Below the pieces are notes generated by a model. That model searched no databases, was not told where the DNA came from, and worked only from the letters and a program-made list of their open reading frames with translations. A program made the translations under genes and the position numbers. This document shows positions 13,891 to 24,566 of a DNA stretch of 64,000 nucleotides, piece by piece. The stretch is taken from the NCBI GenBank assembly GCA_023055355.1, contig JALJCS010000009.1, positions 26,189,001 through 26,253,000 on the forward strand, written 5' to 3'. This DNA is from Agelaius tricolor (Eukaryota > Chordata > Aves > Passeriformes > Icteridae). Every line of letters starts with the position of its first letter. Positions within the stretch are counted from its first letter, which is position 1.

Positions 13891-13910
13891 AAAAAGGAAG
13901 AAAAGAATCT
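13891..13910 (-). promoter_or_regulatory. GAP43: U-rich element in the GAP43 3'UTR (candidate HuD site)
   Basis: On the mRNA strand this reads as a U/C-rich run of 20 bases (AGATTCTTTTCTTCCTTTTT) just before the conserved block CAATGTGATGGAATGAACG. HuD and other ELAV proteins are known to bind a U-rich stretch in the GAP43 3'UTR and to stabilise the message. Assigning that role to this exact stretch is inference; the site position is not derived from experiment here. Confidence 0.4.
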
Positions 13911-13977
13911 TTTTTTCCCCCTTCTTTTGTTTTAACTCACTCGGTAAGTCTGGACTCCTCAGATGAACGTAACATTG

Positions 13978-14040
13978 CACACACACACACTTGGAGAAGA
14001 GAGAGAGGAGAGAGAGAGAGAGAGAGAGAGCGAGCGCTCG
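13978..14040 (-). repeat. GAP43: (CU)n-(GU)n microsatellite in the GAP43 3'UTR
   Basis: On the mRNA strand a CGAGCGCTCG palindrome (14040-14031) is followed by a pure (CT)11 run (14030-14008). An interrupted CT/TTCTCC segment comes next, and then a (GT)6 run (13990-13978). A shorter CU run followed by GUGUGUG sits at the same place in mammalian GAP43, from memory, so the array is ancestral but appears lengthened here. CU runs are binding sites for polypyrimidine-tract proteins. The same DNA gives spurious Arg/Glu-rich and Ser/Leu-rich open frames. Confidence 0.9.
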
Positions 14041-14340
14041 CAGTGGGCAGACAGACACACGCACGCGCCAGGTCAAAGAACTCTGATACAGTGCAAGAAT
14101 TTTCCCAAAATGATTGGATCATCATTACCAAAAACTTGCCATAACAACACCAAGAAACAAAGAAATGTTTAAGCCACACTGTTTGACTGGGATTTTTCCT
14201 GCTTTTTTTTTTCTTTAAATGTTTGCCACACAGAGAGAAAAAGGGTTTAAGTGGTAATGGGAGAGGGACAGACACAGGCTCACAGATGTGAGCAGGAAGG
14301 GGGAAATCGAGATTGGGGTGGGAAGGAAGGATAGAGGATA

Positions 14341-14366
14341 GGGGGAGGGAGGGAGGGGCAGTGGGG
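14341..14366 (+). other. G-quadruplex motif opposite the GAP43 stop-proximal 3'UTR
   Basis: The plus strand carries five G runs (5, 3, 3, 4 and 4 Gs) with one- to four-base spacers, which meets the standard G-quadruplex pattern. On the GAP43 mRNA strand it is a C-rich run starting 17 nt after the stop codon. A C-rich segment stands at this position in mammalian GAP43 mRNA too, as I recall. It could bind poly(C)-binding proteins in RNA or form an i-motif in DNA; both are inference. Confidence 0.7.
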
Positions 14367-14382
14367 AGTCATTTCTTAATGT

Positions 14383-14471
14383 TCAGGCATTTTCTTGGTC
14401 CGCCTTGCTCTCTTCTTCTTTCACCTCTTCCTGCTGGGCACTTTCAGTAGGTTTGGTTTCTTCTACAGCAT
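14383..14471 (-). CDS. GAP43: GAP43 (neuromodulin), last coding exon (exon 3)
   Basis: Exon 3 starts right after a CCCCACTAG acceptor (AG at 14473-14472) and ends at TGA (14385-14383). Its first two bases, AT, complete codon 220 (Asp) with the last G of exon 2. The remaining 28 codons read AVEETKPTES, then AQQEEVKEEE, then SKADQENA. That is the conserved acidic C-terminus of neuromodulin, which in mammals ends in the closely similar ADQEHA. The phase match with exon 2 across 21.1 kb is exact and gives a protein of 248 residues if exon 1 encodes the usual ten. The protein is a presynaptic and growth-cone membrane phosphoprotein that binds calmodulin and supports axon growth. Open-frame extension upstream of 14471 is intronic. 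Confidence 0.97.
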
Positions 14472-17400
14472 CTAGTGGGGAAAGAGATGGTCCAGCGTTA
14501 GTCAGCCATGATCTAGAGCATCCTGCATGTGCACACAGCTTGATGGACTGCATGGCTTCAGGCTTCCCTCTCTCCAAAGTCACCCAGGTCTCAGAGTCCC
14601 TGGAATTTCTGCCACATGAAAAGAACATGCCAAGGTTCAGCCCAGCAGGCAAATATGTAGCTCTCACAAAACACCTTCAGCCAGAAAGCATGTGCCACTG
14701 GAAGGAGCTGCCTTGCTCACTTCTGATGCCCCAGACAACTACTGTTCATTTCATTAGGGGCACTGATTAGACTCCTGGCTAGTCACAGCTAGATCACACA
14801 CCCTTTTACAGAACCCACTGACTGTACCAATCACTGTGCCCCAATTACAATATGGATACTCCCAGACAAGACTTAAAGAGAGTCACAAAGAACAAACTAT
14901 ACACATTTGAAGCCTGCAAGACCCAGAGGGAAAAAATTTATACCTTGTAACTCAGACTTCTCTCACACTCAACAGAGATCTAGAGAAATGTCTGTAGCCT
15001 TCAAGAATGGGAGCCTTCATCCAGAGGCTGCCACATCTCTCCAGTTTTCTAGTCTCTCCTTTCAAAAGCAAAGCTGCCCTGGGGGGAAGCACTGAGTATA
15101 ACTGGGAGCTAGCTCTGCCTGTCAGTCAGACACCTTGTTCTGGCAAACCATTCACATGAGAAGTTAAAACTACTGCTAGGAGCTGTCCCCTAATGAGCTA
15201 GACAGAGGATCAGAATGCAGGAGAAGGCAGAGGCAGCCAGTAGGAACAAGGCAAATGAAAGACATGCCCCTCAAGCTGGAGTGATCTCACTCCTGGGTTC
15301 ATCTGGCCCATGCCTCCTTCATTGCAGCAGGACGGATTTAATTGTCTTGGAGTTTCTCCTGCCCAGCTCTGACCAGGGTACACTAACATGTCCCCAGCCT
15401 CTTTCAGAAACAGTGCATGTACTGTGTGGATTGCTTTATACAGGACAAGGTGGTGGACCCAGGGCTGCAGAGCTGTAAGACAGAATAATGCACAAGGGCC
15501 TTAGTGCACTGTAGTGACTGGTCTGCTCCATTGCCATCTCTCCCTTTACCTCACTGGGTCCCAGTCCCACACATACAGAGCCCATGGAGAAGTCAAGCAA
15601 GCAGCAATCCAGACTTGGGATAAAGAACAGGGGAAAGAAACACTTGGAATACAGGGAACAGGGAAAAGAAACAAGCACTGAAGGAGGAGGGAGTGATGTG
15701 GGACAGACCACATGTCATTGGTATGAGACATACTGTACCCACCTCGTTCAGAGAGCACTGTGGGTTCCTTGCACAGTTCCTGGCATCTCTGATGGGCTAT
15801 CAAACTACATTGTACCAGTAAATAAAATGAGCCAGGGGCTGCTCCCTGGCCCCAAGGCCGACTGGCACCACCAGCTTATGTCCATATGGCTAAACTCTCT
15901 TCTTCTCCAGAACAGGGTAGCTGTGTCTGGGGCCTGTCTGATGCAAAGCTGCTTGGCGTACACAAAAATCACACCAGGGCCTGTGCTCTCAGCCTAACAA
16001 TGAGGATGTTCAGTAGCCAGTGTTTAGTTTGTGAGAAGTAGCATCCTCATACCCATGTTTCAGGAGAATGCTAACTGGGATGTGAAAATTTCCTTACTGA
16101 CACCATTCATGCATTTTGGCCTGGTTCATTTGATGCCATCAGATGGCAGACTTGTATTTGCTTCTGGCAGTAGGTGCTACATTCTTATTTCCCTCGTCCC
16201 CTCAGCTCTTTTAGCCTAGGTTTTAAAAATGTTACTAAGCACCACTTCCTTATGAATCACCTTTAAGTTGTGTGCAACTTTCCATTCTGAATCATCTTCA
16301 TTAAAGGCTCTGCTTCTGGACCTTCAAATACTTTTAATCTTCTGACTGCTGATTTTCTGGAAGGAAAAATTTCTATGGGAACATCCCCACAGCCTCAGCC
16401 TCTGCATCTGCAAACCTCCTGTCAGCAAAAAACATCTGTGGACTTTCCTTCCCTTGACACAGAACAGCTAAGCACGATGCTATTCAAGGACTCCATCTAT
16501 ATCTGGTACAGCTACCACCACAGACCAGAGACAAAATAGGCTACTGATTAAAATAGGATCATAACAAGTATCATTGGGAGGTAAAGCTTGGCCTACTTTT
16601 TTAATTTTCCTGAATGACTTGATCACTGGGAGGGAAGAGAGTCCCTTTAATGCTGCTCTTCAAGGCATTCATAGCAGGAGACACATTGAATTACGAAGCT
16701 GAGAGTAGAATCCCAGTGTGCAACCATCTACCCCTAAATATGAGTGAAAAGATTATTGTTAGCCAGCAGCAAAGTCTGATTTCTTGCATGGCTCTGACAG
16801 ATTCTAGTAAGGCAGAATTTCTGGGGTTTTTTCACATAAATGGAAGATGAATGAAAGAGCAACAAAGAGACATAACGTGGCTTCAGGAGCCCAAGTCTGA
16901 CACTGCTTTTCATTGTGTTTAAAACTTTTTGTGTCTTCCTATCAAAAAATATGCACAGGTTTTAGCCAGCAGTCTCACAGCCCCCTCAGGACAGGACAAC
17001 AGACAGGCACATAACACAGCAAGCACAGGGATGGACAGAGAGTCACTGGGAGTCCTGCTCATCTGCTGTGCTACCAAGTCACACAGATGCCCTGGTTAAT
17101 CAGCAGCTGAAAGTGGGGTCCAGCTCCTACAGTGATGAGCTCTTGACAGCATTCCAGGAAGGATGGACAGCAAATCTGCTCACACTCAAGGTGGAGGAGC
17201 TGGCAGTGATGTTGGTTAGCTCCCAGTGTTCCCATGCTGCCCTTGCTCTTAGAATAAGCAGGCAAGTTGAAACACAATTTTCTGCCATGTTCTATTCCCT
17301 GTTAACTCACCACAGTGGCAAATCTAATTTCCAGGGAGTACCCATGGTGCCTAGAGATCCCTGGCTGGCAGAGGAACTGCACAGAGGTGCCTCTCTGTCC

Positions 17401-17870
17401 CCATTAATGTTCTCTGGGGAGCAGATAGTGGCAGGCTGATGACTCTCTGCTGAAGAAGGCCAGAGACTGCACTGATTTCTGCCATGGATGAAATAGACTG
17501 GACTAACAAGGACCATGGAGCAGCAGGAACAATTTAAGGTCACTTCATCACACATTTAAGTCAACAGAGAGGGATCATACAACTCCAATGCTGGACTGTG
17601 CATATTCCAAGTATAAACAAGAACTCTAGCTTTTTGAATAAGAATTCTCACACAAAATTCAGTAAATCACTCTCCCTCTTTTCTCTTGAAAAGCTTTAAG
17701 GGGAAAGACTCTGTGTATGGCTACACCCTGTTAAGCTATGTCTTATTTCCTAAAAGCTTTACAAGTGCTTCAGTGATCTTTGGGATGAGGGAAAAGAAGC
17801 AACCTGGTGTTATGATGTAGTAATTAACTATACCAAGAAGCAATATCATGAAGGAAAAAATAATTCAGCA

Positions 17871-17912
17871 TAAAAAAAAAAAAAAGAAAAAAAAAAAAAG
17901 AAAGAAAAAAAG
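17871..17912 (+). repeat. A-rich tract
   Basis: About 42 bp of nearly pure A with scattered G (A15, A13, then AAAG units). It sits in GAP43 intron 2. The sequence immediately upstream is not recognisable as an mRNA or retroposon body, so I treat it as simple sequence and not as a retrogene tail. Confidence 0.85.
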
Positions 17913-20359
17913 TCAAGCAGTGGCACTGCTGAACCACAGCAGTAAAAAGAAGAGGATTCACTCTGCGCAGTGGGGGCAATGCACCACAACCCCAGTGACA
18001 TCAGGGCCAGTTAACAGCAGCTTCTGATTCACCTTTCTGAGGAAAGGTGAGACATTTTATCTGACTCACCAGTTTGTTTGATGCAGGCTATTTCTGCAGC
18101 ATGTTTTCTGGGCTTTCTCCAGCCTTGTTTTCAGTGTCCCAGCAAAGGAGGGCAGGGTATCCCCAGGGAGATTGCAGATAACTGTCCTGGGCATTCCATA
18201 CATCAGAGAGGCCATCTCTTACACTGCTTTTTACCCAGTATTAGTCTTGATTTTCCATTTTTTTGAACTCTGGGATATCGTACCTTTGGGTTTGCAGAGG
18301 ACAAATACCATTATACAGCCAGAACTGCACAGTTTGGGCATTTTTTCATTCACTTTTTACTTTGTTGCAAAGGTGACAAAAAAGTGGTTGAGAATTCAGG
18401 CCATCCCCTGCTTGAGGAACAAAAGCATTTCCTCCTGGGTAGCCAAACTTCTACCTGTCTAAAGCTGCCTCTCTTCTGAACATGTCAGCACTGTGAGATC
18501 TCCTCCTGCCTACACAATCAGAGCCCCCTGTGTCCACTTGCAAGGGACAGAACAAGCAGGAAGCAATGAGCTCTTTCTTCAGGTGGCCCTGGACTGGGGC
18601 AGCATCAATGTGCACGTGGTGACATCATGAAATGAGAAAGCTGAAGTCAGAGTGGATGGACATCTCACCTAACTCCAGATACCTACAAAGAGATGTCTTC
18701 AGCTGATCTTCTCATCCTCTCCTCCCTTCCTAATTAGTGGAAATAAATAGGACATTTCTAAGAGTCTCTTAACCTGTCTTATTTGGATGCCTACTTTAGG
18801 ACAAATTGCAGCCTGGGAATATCTACACCTGCACCAAGCCAAGGTGGAGACATTCACATTTGTTCTAGAGCACTCCAGCTACAAAGCAAAAAGAAAGATC
18901 CAAACTCAGAAAATAAGAGAGTGAATGAGGAGAGGAGAGGGAGCTGTATTATAAAGCAAAAAAAACCCCCAGCTTGAGGAGAGGGGGGCAAAACCAAATT
19001 CAGTCCTGAAGGGAAAAGCAAGAATGGCTAGGTCAGAAAGCTAAAAAAAAATCACCTCAAACTAACAACAAAACCAACCTAGTTTGTGCTTGCAATGACC
19101 ATCCTTACAGTTCTTTTAATGCACACCAGTCATCACTTGCACTCTTTGTGGTCACTCCAGTCCTGTGGTTCCACCCTTCTAGCTCTAAGATTTTAGTCTG
19201 CCTTTTTATTTCAATCTTTTCTGCAGTCCAGATCATCTTATAGCATAAAATAATTTTGCCAAAGAGACAGTGACCGGAGCTGCCACTGTTCTCACTTCCA
19301 TTCAGCTCTCTGGACGGTGCAGTCAAGTTGAGAAACCTTTTGGGCAGCCTTGGACAAACCTTAAGCCATCACTGCAGAATTGTTTAAGGGTAGAGCTGCA
19401 CGGTGGGAGAGGCTGATGTGTGTTTCCAAGCTGAAGGGCCTGTGTCAAGGAGAGGCTTTATACCTAGAGCTCCATATGGCACCTGCTGGGAAACATCATG
19501 GAAGAGTAACATGGAATGAGATACAGAGCCTTGCTGCAATAGGGTCTTAAAGAGCTCCTGCTCCTCAGCCCTCCACTTATCTCCTGGAAAGGGTGAGAGT
19601 CTTGTCTGCGAGCCCTGCTGGGGGAGCAAATGCCTGGAACATGTGCAGCTCTGGTTGCTGTGGAGCTGAGGCAGGCACGCAGGCAGCAGTCCTGCTGGAT
19701 GGTGGTGCCTCCAGCTGCCTCTGCCGACACTGTGCTCTAATGGCTGAGCGTGCAGGCTCCCCTCCAAGTCTCTCCACTGCCCTACATTAGTGAAATTAGG
19801 TTGAGTGGATTTCCGGGTAAAACACTGTCTCTTGGGACCTGCCCAGCTCCTGTCTGACTTGCCAAGATTAATTAAATCAGAGCAGACATCAGCTTATGAC
19901 CACAGCGGCAGCAACCTCTCTGATGATCATTTCTTTTGTGACTGGTGGCTTGGGTTTTGTTTTTCTTTTTGTCTCTATTCCACTGCAGATCTTTAAATTA
20001 CCACAGCCAATGCCAAGAGATGAGAAATTGCACAACACTCTGGGATTCTAATACAGAGGCAGAGATTTTGCTTTTGCTGCTTTCTCAGTGTTTGCATAAT
20101 TATTGCTGATCTTGATTGTGTAGCTAGAACTCTCCTGTGCATTCACAGTGAAGAACTGCCCAAATCTACTCAGACGCTGCTCTCTCTAGCATTTGTCGTG
20201 CTTCCTCCTTTCTCTGTCCTTTGCCAGCTACAGCTTGGGCAGGGATGGAACTGAAAACCTGTTCCTCATCCAGTCGTCACTCTACTTCCGAATATTAGTC
20301 TGGGCTTTCCTGTCCTGTTATAAGCAGATCTCACATGACCCAGAGATGACTCTACTTAA

Positions 20360-20377
20360 TTTTTTTTTTTTTTTTTT
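20360..20377 (+). repeat. T18 homopolymer
   Basis: A run of 18 T bases in intron 2 of GAP43. It could in principle be the reverse complement of a short poly(A) tail, but the downstream sequence is not recognised as any gene. Confidence 0.9.
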
Positions 20378-23300
20378 GAGGATAAGGAGCACTGGAAAGC
20401 CTCATTTAAAATCCCTGCCCTGAGCATCTCCTAGTTTTAATGACATTTGGATCCAGATTTGGATCCAGGCTTCACAGCTTGATTCATCTGTCCCAATCCA
20501 TCTGTCCTTCTAGCCAGCCAGAAGTCTATTCCAGGCAGACGATGGTAGGTCTGAGACTGCTGAAACAAGACACACTTCAGGTTCCGAGCTGTTGCTTACA
20601 CAGTTCTCTTTCTGATCCATGTTAGCCCATTGCAGTCAGCCCTATTATGCATCATATGCAGAGCTAAAATCCTTCACCCTCCAGACTTACTGCTTCTGAA
20701 AACTGGTTGACTTATGCTGTCCCAGCTAAACACCAAGAAATGAAGGAATTGGGTTTTTCACAGAAGTAGCTGTGTCTGGTCCAGGGTACTGACTTGTATG
20801 ATTTCTCCCAAATCCCTGGTGAATCCCTCACTCAGCAGAGACAGACCCATGGTACTGATTCCTGTGAGCCCTGGGGATCCTGGTGAGCACATGGCACGAG
20901 GGAGATCTGCAAATCCTTGGCACACCCTGCAACAAGTTGGTGGGGATGAATGTCCCCAGTGCAAGTAGCAGGCAGTAGGTGCAGGGAAGTCACCTAATAA
21001 TTACTGGAAAGGAGCAAGCAAGTCAGCCTGTTAAGGTTGAAACAATAATGCTGATATGGCCCCAATACATGGTAGCTTGGGCCTCCTATTCCTGTACCAC
21101 CTCACCTTTTTCCAGAACCATATAAGAATTGTTCAGTTGCCCTAGCCCTGAGGAATAAAACCCAAAAAACTAAAACTTCTGCAAGTCCCATAGCTGGTAA
21201 CTTTGGTCCCAGCTTGGATATCTGCCTCTTTTTCTGATCCTGCTAAACCCTCAGAGGACAGCCATACACAGTTCTGTCACCTCAGCTGCCCTTGCACTTT
21301 GTCAGGGTGAAGAGCCAGTGGCTTAGGGATTTCCTTCTCATCCCACCCCATGCCCTTCTCCCTCCAGCACCACCATGGAAATCCAAGCCTGCACTGGCAT
21401 CCATGTGTGCGGTAGAGGGAAAGGGAGGGAATGGTGGGAGAGCTGCTTAGGGTGTGCAGCAGTGGGGAGGGGGTGTAGAGGGGAGTCAGGCTCACAGCTC
21501 CATTGCAAAGCATCTTTCACAGTGTCTAGACACCAGCTGCTGGGTTGCCGAGGAAACTCCCCAACTTAGCTGAGGGAAGGGAGCATTGAGGTCTCCAGAG
21601 AAATGGGAGTGATGGAGGAAGAGGGTGGGGAGAGAAAAGGGAGGATGTTCCTTGTGAATGTGAGGTGTTAACCCTGTTAGAGCTACATTTGCAAATATTC
21701 TTCCATCTTGGAGAACAGGAAAGAAGCAGCTCGCTTTCTTCCACTGCTGTTTCTTTCCCACATCCATGGATGCAGCCAGACATGGAAGCTGAGAAAAACT
21801 ACATGCCTACTGCTGACTGTTCATTTATCACTGCCTATCACCAGCACTTTTGTCCCAAACTCCCTTCCTGCTGTACCCAAAACTGGGCAATTTAAATCCA
21901 GCTACAACTGGAAGAAGTGGATAGGTTTTCAGACAGCAAGATCTCCTTTAGCAAGGCCAGTCCCTTGGCCACTGTCACACTACAAGCAAAAGCAGCTGCA
22001 GAGAGGACAGAGTGCTCCACCTGGCAGCAGTGTCATCTGTCACAGTGCTTCTGTGGGGATGCTCTGTGGCACCAGAAAGTGGTGGACAGGTGGGAGGCTG
22101 CGTAGTACGGTGGCCAAAGGCAAGGTAAAGGAACTCTTTCAGGATGAGATGCCTTAGAGGCAGATATTTTATACTGGCATTGAGTGGCCTCCTATGAAAC
22201 AGCATCAAAGGTGCTGTGACCTCAGAGGTGTTGTGACCTCAACAGACCTCTACCAAGGTTCCATGGTCTTCACAGCCAGGGAGCTTGAAGGGGAGAAATG
22301 GGAAGTGACTTGTGCAGGGTGTCCCCAGCCATCAGCTGGGATCAGAGTTGATCTGATGAACAATTTAGGCGCTCAGCTGTCCTGATGAACCAGAAGGGCT
22401 CCCTCCACGAGTGGTTCCAAGCTACCATCCCCTCTTTCTCCTGCATTCATTACTTCACCTGAGGAAAACCTTAGAAAAAAATACCCATAAGTTGTTCTTT
22501 ACTCCTCTTCTCCCCTGCCCCTGCTGATCTCACATAGATCCTGCAGACCAGAAAGGGTACTCTTTAAATCTTTAAATACCTTATGATTCAAAGAGCTTGA
22601 ATATAGAGGTTTTAACTTCCTTCCAGCTGTGGAATGTAATAGTTGACAGCTGCTCTTGGCACGTGTATTGGAAAACAGGATGTCCCTGTCTCATGCAACA
22701 GCATTTTTTTGTGTCACCCATCTTTTCTCCCTTGCTGGTTTAAGTTCTGGAGGATGGTTTAGAAAGAGAGTGCATGTGAGGGGACAGAGGAACAAGGTCT
22801 TTCTAAGACACATGCATTTATTCTTTAGCTTCTTTAGAACAACTGCCCTATGAGATTATAGGGGAGAAATCAGAAGAAAGATAAGAAGAAATGGAAATAC
22901 CCTGAATAGATATAGGCCAATTGAACTTTACTGAAGTGACAAATAGATTGTTCTACAGCCAGGACATTCCTAGCAAAGTAATTAATTCAGGGAATGAAGC
23001 TTACAGCCCTTTGGGGATGGAGGTTTGAATTTGGAGAGGCCAAGCAGATGCACAGAGAATAGGACAGCAAGTGACAGAAGTCTGACAGACAGATCAGGTC
23101 CTCAGAGGTCTGCCCATCTCACAGCTCTGCTGAGAAGTCTGGCAATGGTGGTAGGATGAGTAAGGGGATAAAAATGAACCTGAAACTGTGGCAGACTGCT
23201 GGCATTCATGCACTGCTGATCCTGAAATAAAGAGGGTTAAGAAGAGGAAGGAAACGTGCAGAGCATTAGAGCCTTTGGGTTCTCCATCTACAGCTCCCAC

Positions 23301-24548
23301 CTCCTCACACAGGACTGACTGTGAAGCTCTTCTCCTCCCCTTCCCCAGCAAAACTGGCTAGGGAAAAGAAACTAAAGGAGGAAATCTTCTGTAATTGCGG
23401 GAAAATGGTCTAGAAATTCCTTCAGTGCATCCAGAATTAATGTGCCGCTCCTCCCCTCGTACTCCTCCCCCTTCAGCTGTCGGTGGCAGGAAAACAAATT
23501 GCTGCAGCCCTTACTACAAACCATGCTCCCGCCTCCCTTCCCCCAGCCCAAAAGACATGTGCCATTCATAAGCTGCCTGACTGCTGGTCTCCATTATTAA
23601 AGCCTAGAAGACTGATAAATTGGGGATTCATGGAGCCTGCAAGCCTCCAACAACCACATTGCCATGGAAACCAGAGGCAGCCTCCATCTCCAGCAGAAAT
23701 GATATTGATCTAGCTGAAGGCAGGGAATTACAATCAAGGGGAGGATATAAAATGTCTCTTTTTCTTCCCTTTGCCATCCTCCCATTTCGAGTTTAAATGA
23801 AGGAGAAATTTCATTTAGAGATCATTAGTTTGTTTCTGTCCATCATCATACACCAAGGCTCTGCAAATTGGATGCTAAAATTATTAAATGCCTGTTGTCA
23901 GGCTTTCCACAGCCATCTTCTTGATAACTGTACCCAGCAGCTGCAACATCAACACCACCAGTTCTTTGCATCAAAGAAATTACTAGTATTTCTCAAACGC
24001 ACGGCTGGTGCACACCCATAGAATCCCAATGTGTTTTGTGCAGGATAATACACAGGCTTGCTCTCCAGAAGGCAGTTTAGGCTTCATGCTGTACCCAGGG
24101 AAACTCCTGGGAGCCTTTGCTTTTCATTTCATCAGGAGGAGGCTTGAGAGCCCAGACATAGGAAGAGGCATTTTGAACTGCAAACACTTGTGGGAAAAAC
24201 CCCATTTTGAGACATCAGAGCGGCGTTTGTGGTGCAGAGCAATTCTCCCCTCTTCTTTAAATCCCTTGTCTGGGACTGCTGAACAGCTGCTTTCCTGAGG
24301 ATGGAAAGATCAGAAGTCACAGTGCCTGTCCTGCAAAACTGGGTAGGCAGCAGGCACTTTCCTCAGATTATATAAAGGCCAGATCCTCCTGGTTTGACTT
24401 CAGGCGAGGGGTTGGGCTGTGTAGTCATTCCTTCTGCCCCAAGAAATCTGTGAACACAGGTGTGTGATGCTTGCCCAGTAAGTGGTCAGCTCCACGGGAA
24501 AGGAGTTGTAGGGCAGCCCTGAGCCTGGCACTGGCCATTTTCAAAGAG

Positions 24549-24566
24549 CCTAGCTATATAGCTAGG
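24549..24566. other. Perfect 18-bp palindrome CCTAGCTATATAGCTAGG
   Basis: All 18 bases are self-complementary with no spacer, and a short GGAA repeat follows it. It sits in GAP43 intron 2. No known binding site of this form is recognised. Confidence 0.9.

Larger units (their letters stand above)
13690..14382 (-). other. GAP43: GAP43 3' untranslated region
   Basis: This follows the TGA stop at 14385-14383 and runs about 690 nt to the poly(A) signal at 13714-13709. The whole stretch closely resembles the mammalian GAP43 3'UTR as I remember it: a C-rich start, GTGTGGCAAACATTTAAA, then GTGTGGCTTAAACATTT, the GGTGTTGTTATGGCAAG block, CCAATCATTTTGGGAAAATT, a (CU)n tract leading into (GU)n, the CAATGTTACGTTCATCTGAG block, and GTGCCAATTAGCGTAA near the end. 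GAP43 mRNA stability in neurons is known to be controlled through this UTR by HuD/ELAV and KSRP proteins. Odd features are the expanded (CU)n run and the C-rich tract just after the stop. The exact cleavage site is inferred. Confidence 0.88.

Noticed and set aside
13827..14275. Overlapping open frames rich in Arg/Glu or Ser/Leu
   Set aside because: They result from the GA/CT and CA/GT microsatellites in the GAP43 3'UTR.
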